From Porticoccaceae bacterium (GTDB taxonomy: Bacteria > Pseudomonadota > Gammaproteobacteria > Pseudomonadales > Porticoccaceae): a stretch of 64,000 nt of DNA. Shown here piece after piece: positions 59,589 to 64,000 of the stretch; positions within the stretch are counted from its first letter, which is position 1, and each line of letters opens with the position of its first letter. The stretch spans positions 62,001-126,000 of the forward strand of contig JAGPUQ010000008.1 in NCBI GenBank assembly GCA_018069525.1, given 5' to 3'. Position numbers and translations under genes: made by a program. The notes below the pieces were generated by a model that saw nothing but the letters and a program-made list of their open reading frames with translations, ran no database searches and was not told where the DNA came from.

Positions 59589-61186
59589 TGACACTTCGAG
59601 TCTTTGTTCCCACCGATGCTACCGCCTGCGCCCTGGGTGCCGATGAGGTCGCCGCTGGGATTATTGCGGAAGCTAAATCCCGTGCCATCGATATTGAACT
59701 GGTGCGCAATGGCTCGCGGGGTATGTTCTGGCTCGAGCCTTTGCTTGAAGTAGCGGGTAAGGGAGGCCGGGTAGCCTATGGCCCGGTAACGGTCGCCGAT
59801 ATTCCCGGCTTGTTTGACGCAGGTTGTTTTGATGGACTATCGGCAAGCAAGCACGAGTTAGCGCTGGGCCTTACCGAAGAAATCCCCTATTTGAAAAACC
59901 AGCAGCGGGTGAATTTTGCCCGCGCCGGAATTATTGATCCGCTGTCACTGGATGATTACAAAGCCCACGGTGGTTATGAAGGTTTAACCAAAGCCTTAGC
60001 ACTGAATCCACAAGGTATCGTCGATACCCTTAAGGAATCAGGTTTGCGTGGCCGAGGTGGTGCCGCTTTTCCTGCGGGTATCAAATGGCAGACCGTGCTC
60101 GATACTCCCAATGAGCAGAAATACATTGTGTGTAACGCCGATGAAGGCGACTCCGGCACCTTCGCCGACCGCCTGTTAATGGAAGCCGATCCCTACCAGC
60201 TCATTGAAGGCATGACCATTGCCGGTTTAGGTGTGGGTGCCACCCAGGGCTATATCTATTTGCGCTCGGAATACCCAAAGGCCCATGAAGTATTAAAAAC
60301 TGCTTTGGCGAATGCTTATGAAGCTGGTTATCTCGGCAGTGATATTGCCGGCAGCGGCAAGCGCTTTGATCTGGAAGTACGTCTCGGTGCGGGTGCGTAT
60401 ATTTGTGGCGAAGAAACTTCCTTATTAGATAGCCTTGAAGGCAAGCGCGGATTAGTGCGAGCTAAGCCGCCATTACCTGCTATCGTCGGTTTGTTTGGCA
60501 AACCCACGGTGATCAACAATGTGCTGACTTTGGCTTCGGTGTCGGCAATCTTTGAAAAAGGTGCTGGCTTTTATAAAGCTCTTGGCACCGGTCGGTCGTT
60601 GGGCACGCTGCCCATGCAACTGGCGGGCAATATCAAACGCGGCGGCATCGTCGAGCTGGCCTTTGGTTCGACCTTGCGGGAATTAATGGAAGATTTTGGC
60701 GGTGGTACTGCCAGTGGTCGACCGATGAAAGCGGTACAGGTTGGTGGTCCCCTGGGCGCTTACCTGCCGGAATCGCAATGGGATATCGCCCTCGACTACG
60801 AAGCCTTTACGGCAGCGAAAGCCATGCTCGGTCACGGCGGTGTGGTGGTGTTTGACGACAGTGTCGATATGCTGGAGCAAGCGCGCTTTGCGATGGAATT
60901 TTGTGTGGTGGAGTCTTGCGGCAAATGTACGCCTTGCCGGATAGGTTCAACCCGTGGCGTGGAAATTATCGACAAAATCCGCGCGGACAACCTTAGCGAT
61001 AAGCAGGGCAACATCGACACCGATGCCCATAGCGATGCTGAGCGCGGTAAGCAGCGCGATGATAATTTGATTTTGTTAGAAGACTTGTGCGAGACCATGG
61101 AATTTGGCTCGCTCTGCGCCATGGGCGGCTTAACGCCGTTTCCTGTGCGCAGCGCGGTTAAGCACTTTCCTGAAGACTTTTATTGA
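59588..61186 (+). CDS. fdsB: Formate dehydrogenase beta subunit (NuoF-like diaphorase)
   Basis: A 532-residue protein with an N-terminal thioredoxin-like domain, then NuoF-type NADH and FMN sites (GLRGRGGAAFPAGIKW, VCNADEGDSGTFADR, YICGEETSLLDSLEG) and a 4Fe-4S motif ESCGKCTPCRIGSTRG. It passes electrons from formate oxidation to NAD+. The fdsA start follows 30 bases after the stop. Confidence 0.96.
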   Translation: MTLRVFVPTDATACALGADEVAAGIIAEAKSRAIDIELVRNGSRGMFWLEPLLEVAGKGGRVAYGPVTVADIPGLFDAGCFDGLSASKHELALGLTEEIPYLKNQQRVNFARAGIIDPLSLDDYKAHGGYEGLTKALALNPQGIVDTLKESGLRGRGGAAFPAGIKWQTVLDTPNEQKYIVCNADEGDSGTFADRLLMEADPYQLIEGMTIAGLGVGATQGYIYLRSEYPKAHEVLKTALANAYEAGYLGSDIAGSGKRFDLEVRLGAGAYICGEETSLLDSLEGKRGLVRAKPPLPAIVGLFGKPTVINNVLTLASVSAIFEKGAGFYKALGTGRSLGTLPMQLAGNIKRGGIVELAFGSTLRELMEDFGGGTASGRPMKAVQVGGPLGAYLPESQWDIALDYEAFTAAKAMLGHGGVVVFDDSVDMLEQARFAMEFCVVESCGKCTPCRIGSTRGVEIIDKIRADNLSDKQGNIDTDAHSDAERGKQRDDNLILLEDLCETMEFGSLCAMGGLTPFPVRSAVKHFPEDFY

Positions 61187-61216
61187 TTAGAGCATCCCGT
61201 AAGGGAGGAATAGAAC

Positions 61217-64000
61217 ATGTTGCAATATTACCAGCCTGAAAAAGATTTTGGCACGCCGCCGAGCCTGGCCACCGAAACCGTGGACTTGCTGATCGATGGC
61301 GTCTCGGTATCTGTGCCAGTGGGAACCTCGGTAATGCGCGCGGCATCGGAAGTCGGCATAAAAATCCCCAAGCTGTGTGCCACCGATTCCCTCGAAGCCT
61401 TTGGTTCTTGCCGCATGTGCATGGTCGAAATCCAGGGTCGCAAGGGTTATCCCGCGTCCTGCACCACGCCTGCCGAAGAGGGCATGGTGGTGATTACCCA
61501 AACCGATAAAGTTGCTGTCCTGCGTCGCAATATGATGGAGCTGTATATCTCCGATCATCCCCTCGACTGTCTGACCTGTCCCACCAACGGCAACTGCGAA
61601 TTGCAGGATACCGCTGGCCAGGTGGGTTTGCGGGAAGTGCGTTACGGCTACGAAGGCAATAACCATCTCGATGCCGAAAAAGACCAGTCCAATCCCTATT
61701 TCACCTTTGATCCGTCCAAGTGCATTGTTTGCTCGCGCTGCGTGCGGGCCTGCGAAGAAACCCAGGGCACGTTCGCACTGACCATTGATGGCCGGGGTTT
61801 TGAATCCAAAGTCAGTCCCAGTCAGAACGAAAATTTTATGGCGTCGGAGTGTGTTTCCTGCGGCGCTTGTGTCTCGGCGTGTCCTACCGCGACCCTTACG
61901 GAAAACACCATTATTAATTTGGGTCAGCCGGAGCACAGCGTCATTACTACCTGCGCCTATTGCGGTGTCGGTTGTGCCTTTAAAGCGGAAATGCGCGGTA
62001 ACACCGTGGTCAACATGACCCCCTGGAAAGACGGCAAAGCCAACGAAGGCCACGCCTGTGTGAAAGGTCGTTTTGCCTTTGGTTACGCCACCCATCAGGA
62101 CCGCATTACCTCGCCGATGATTCGCGACAGCATCGAAGACGAGTGGCAGGAAGTCAGTTGGGATGAAGCCTTCGCTTTTGCCGCAAAACGGCTGCGCGAG
62201 ACCCAGGAAAAATACGGCCCCAACAGCATCGGCGCTATTAGCTCTTCCCGCTGCACTAACGAAGAAGTGTGGTTGGTGCAAAAAATGGTTCGTGCTGGTT
62301 TCGGCAATAACAATATCGATACCTGTGCGCGGGTGTGTCATTCCCCCACCGGCTACGGTTTAAAAACCACTTTAGGTGAATCGGCGGGTACCCAGTCTTT
62401 TGCCTCGGTCGCTAAATCCGATGTGATTATGGTGATGGGTGCCAACCCCACCGACGCTCATCCGGTATTTGCCTCACGGCTGAAAAAACGTTTGCGTGAA
62501 GGCGCAAAGTTGATTGTCGTCGATCCCCGAAAAATTCAGCTGGTCGATGCGCCCCACGTGAAGGCGGATTACCACTTACAGGTTAGGCCCGGCACTAACG
62601 TCGCATTTATCAACGCCATGGCTCATGTCATTGTTAGCGAAGGTTTCGAAGCCAAAGCCTTTATCGCCGAGCGCTGTGAAACCGCCGCTTACGAACAGTG
62701 GCTTGCTTTTGTGAGTGACGAAAAACATTCTCCTGAAGCCAGCGAAAGCATTACCGGTATTCCCGCAGCCGATGTGCGAGCGGCGGCGCGGCTTTTTGCT
62801 ACAGAAGGAAACGGCGCGATTTATTACGGTCTCGGTGTAACCGAACACAGTCAGGGTTCCACCACGGTTATGGGTATTGCCAATTTGGCGATGCTTACCG
62901 GTAATATCGGTCGCGAAGGCGTTGGCGTGAATCCGCTGCGTGGTCAGAACAACGTGCAGGGCTCCTGCGATATGGGTTCCTTCCCTCACGAGCTTCCCGG
63001 TTATCGACATATATCCGACGGCGACACCCGCGCTACCTTCGAGCAAGACTGGAAAGTTAACCTCGATGCCGAACCGGGTCTGCGTATTCCCAATATGTTT
63101 GATGCCGCCATCGATGGCGACTTTAGAGGTTTGTATTGTCAGGGCGAGGATATCGCTCAATCCGATCCCAATACTCATCACGTTGAAGCTGCTTTGTCGT
63201 CGCTCGATTGCCTGATTGTGCAGGATTTGTTCTTAAACGAAACCGCCAAATTTGCCCACGTGTTTTTACCAGGCTCTTCGTTCCTGGAAAAAGACGGTAC
63301 CTTTACCAATGCCGAGCGCCGTATCTCACCCGTGCGCCAGGCCATGCCACCCAAAGCCGGGCTGGCTGACTGGGAAGCAACTATGGGCTTGGCTAAAGCC
63401 CTCGGTGTCGATATGCACTACGATCATCCCAGCGAAATTATGGATGAGATCGCCCGTTTAACCCCGACCTTTACCGGCGTGAGCTACGACCGACTCGACG
63501 AGCTGGGCAGTATTCAGTGGCCCTGTAACGAGGCCACGCCCGATGGCACGCCGACCATGCACATTAATGAATTTGTCCGTGGTAAAGGTTTTTTTGCGGT
63601 CACCGAATTTACCCCCACCGATGAGCGCGCCACTCGCAAGTTTCCACTGTTGTTAACTACCGGACGAATTCTTAGCCAATACAATGTGGGTGCACAGACT
63701 CGCCGCACCGAGAACAACAACTGGCACGACGAAGATATTTTAGAAATCCATCCCCATGATGCGGAAGAGCGTGGTATTAAAGATGGCGACTGGGGCGGTA
63801 TTCAAAGCCGTGTTGGCGATACGGTACTGCGCGTAAAAGTGAGCGAAAATGTTCAGCCCGGCGTGGTTTACACGACCTTTCATCACCCTTTCTCGGGTGC
63901 CAATGTGGTGACCACGGATAACTCCGATTGGGCCACCAACTGCCCCGAATACAAAGTCACTGCCGTGGAGGTGAGCAAAGTTGTCGCACCTTCCCGCTGG
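61217..64000 (+). CDS. fdsA: Formate dehydrogenase alpha (molybdenum) subunit, partial
   Basis: A good AAGGGAGGAA ribosome site precedes ATG, and the frame is open for 928 codons to the window end, so only a short C-terminus is missing. Layout: N-terminal 2Fe-2S domain (AFGSCRMCMVEI), HPLDCLTCPTNGNC (His-liganded 4Fe-4S), two 4Fe-4S motifs (CIVCSRCVRACEE, CVSCGACVSACPT), then CAYCGVGCAF and the molybdopterin domain. The Mo ligand is Cys374 (ARVCHSPTGYG), not selenocysteine. It oxidises formate to CO2; with fdsG and fdsB this is the soluble NAD-dependent enzyme. Confidence 0.96.
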   Translation, partial: MLQYYQPEKDFGTPPSLATETVDLLIDGVSVSVPVGTSVMRAASEVGIKIPKLCATDSLEAFGSCRMCMVEIQGRKGYPASCTTPAEEGMVVITQTDKVAVLRRNMMELYISDHPLDCLTCPTNGNCELQDTAGQVGLREVRYGYEGNNHLDAEKDQSNPYFTFDPSKCIVCSRCVRACEETQGTFALTIDGRGFESKVSPSQNENFMASECVSCGACVSACPTATLTENTIINLGQPEHSVITTCAYCGVGCAFKAEMRGNTVVNMTPWKDGKANEGHACVKGRFAFGYATHQDRITSPMIRDSIEDEWQEVSWDEAFAFAAKRLRETQEKYGPNSIGAISSSRCTNEEVWLVQKMVRAGFGNNNIDTCARVCHSPTGYGLKTTLGESAGTQSFASVAKSDVIMVMGANPTDAHPVFASRLKKRLREGAKLIVVDPRKIQLVDAPHVKADYHLQVRPGTNVAFINAMAHVIVSEGFEAKAFIAERCETAAYEQWLAFVSDEKHSPEASESITGIPAADVRAAARLFATEGNGAIYYGLGVTEHSQGSTTVMGIANLAMLTGNIGREGVGVNPLRGQNNVQGSCDMGSFPHELPGYRHISDGDTRATFEQDWKVNLDAEPGLRIPNMFDAAIDGDFRGLYCQGEDIAQSDPNTHHVEAALSSLDCLIVQDLFLNETAKFAHVFLPGSSFLEKDGTFTNAERRISPVRQAMPPKAGLADWEATMGLAKALGVDMHYDHPSEIMDEIARLTPTFTGVSYDRLDELGSIQWPCNEATPDGTPTMHINEFVRGKGFFAVTEFTPTDERATRKFPLLLTTGRILSQYNVGAQTRRTENNNWHDEDILEIHPHDAEERGIKDGDWGGIQSRVGDTVLRVKVSENVQPGVVYTTFHHPFSGANVVTTDNSDWATNCPEYKVTAVEVSKVVAPSRW

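Noticed and set aside
61187-62341. Minus-strand ORF of 384 codons
   Set aside because: It is antisense to fdsA, which has cofactor motifs throughout. The length comes from high-GC codon structure.
62330-62345. Selenocysteine in the formate dehydrogenase
   Set aside because: The active-site codon reads TGT (Cys374), not TGA.

Overview
The window looks like a chromosomal segment of a marine-type gammaproteobacterium of the Pseudomonas/Cellvibrio side of the class. The evidence is gene order: gatB-gatA-gatC divergent from mreB-mreC-mreD-maf-rng-yhdP-nitrilase; hemA-prfA-prmC divergent from a TPR lipoprotein-lolB-ispE-tRNA(Gln)-prs-rplY-pth-ychF run; and a PA4642-type small protein. No rRNA, IS transposase or CRISPR array was seen.

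Bases 1-9720 are accessory DNA abutting a tRNA-Met gene (9642-9718, minus strand). The last 47 bases of that tRNA recur exactly at 4470-4516 and as a decayed copy near 1153-1190, so at least two elements appear to have stacked at one tRNA target. The outer element (about 1200-4516) carries a two-gene operon: a SAMHD1/dGTPase-like HD protein overlapped by an ImmA/IrrE-type zinc protease. The inner element (4517-9687) is a small integron. It has an integron integrase gene cut off before most catalytic residues, a leader with a good outward promoter, and four same-strand gene cassettes, each ending in an attC-like site. The cassette genes are a HEPN-like (abortive-infection-like) protein, an all-alpha unknown, a second helical unknown and a cytosolic trypsin-like protease. 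To the left are a phage-type Gp37/Gp68 (DUF5131) gene running off the window and the 3' stump of an AAA ATPase gene.

Bases 9794-18972 hold a membrane-anchored PQQ-type sugar dehydrogenase and a CzcCBA-type divalent-metal RND efflux operon with a CzcI-like leader gene. The efflux operon lies between an intact DMT transporter gene and a duplicated stump of that gene's 3' end, which suggests insertion or segmental duplication.

Bases 18969-38426 are core housekeeping (translation, nucleotide, isoprenoid and haem precursor synthesis, lipoprotein sorting) followed by a mixed run: tautomerase, YdcZ-type protein, F420/LLM oxidoreductase, PilZ, MATE, glutamate-synthase-like flavoprotein, DoxX and DEAD-box helicase. 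Bases 38428-57432 hold CysZ-like, fatty-acid oxidation and SulP transporter genes, the GatCAB amidotransferase, the cell-shape operon, RNase G, YhdP, a nitrilase and a Bax-inhibitor-1 protein. The right end has a secreted-type MsrB, a cupin and the start of an NAD-dependent molybdenum formate dehydrogenase operon (fdsGBA, fdsA incomplete).

A pattern running through the core part is short, degenerate 10-16 bp tandem repeats at gene ends and in intergenic gaps, which often run across stop codons and give several proteins low-complexity termini.
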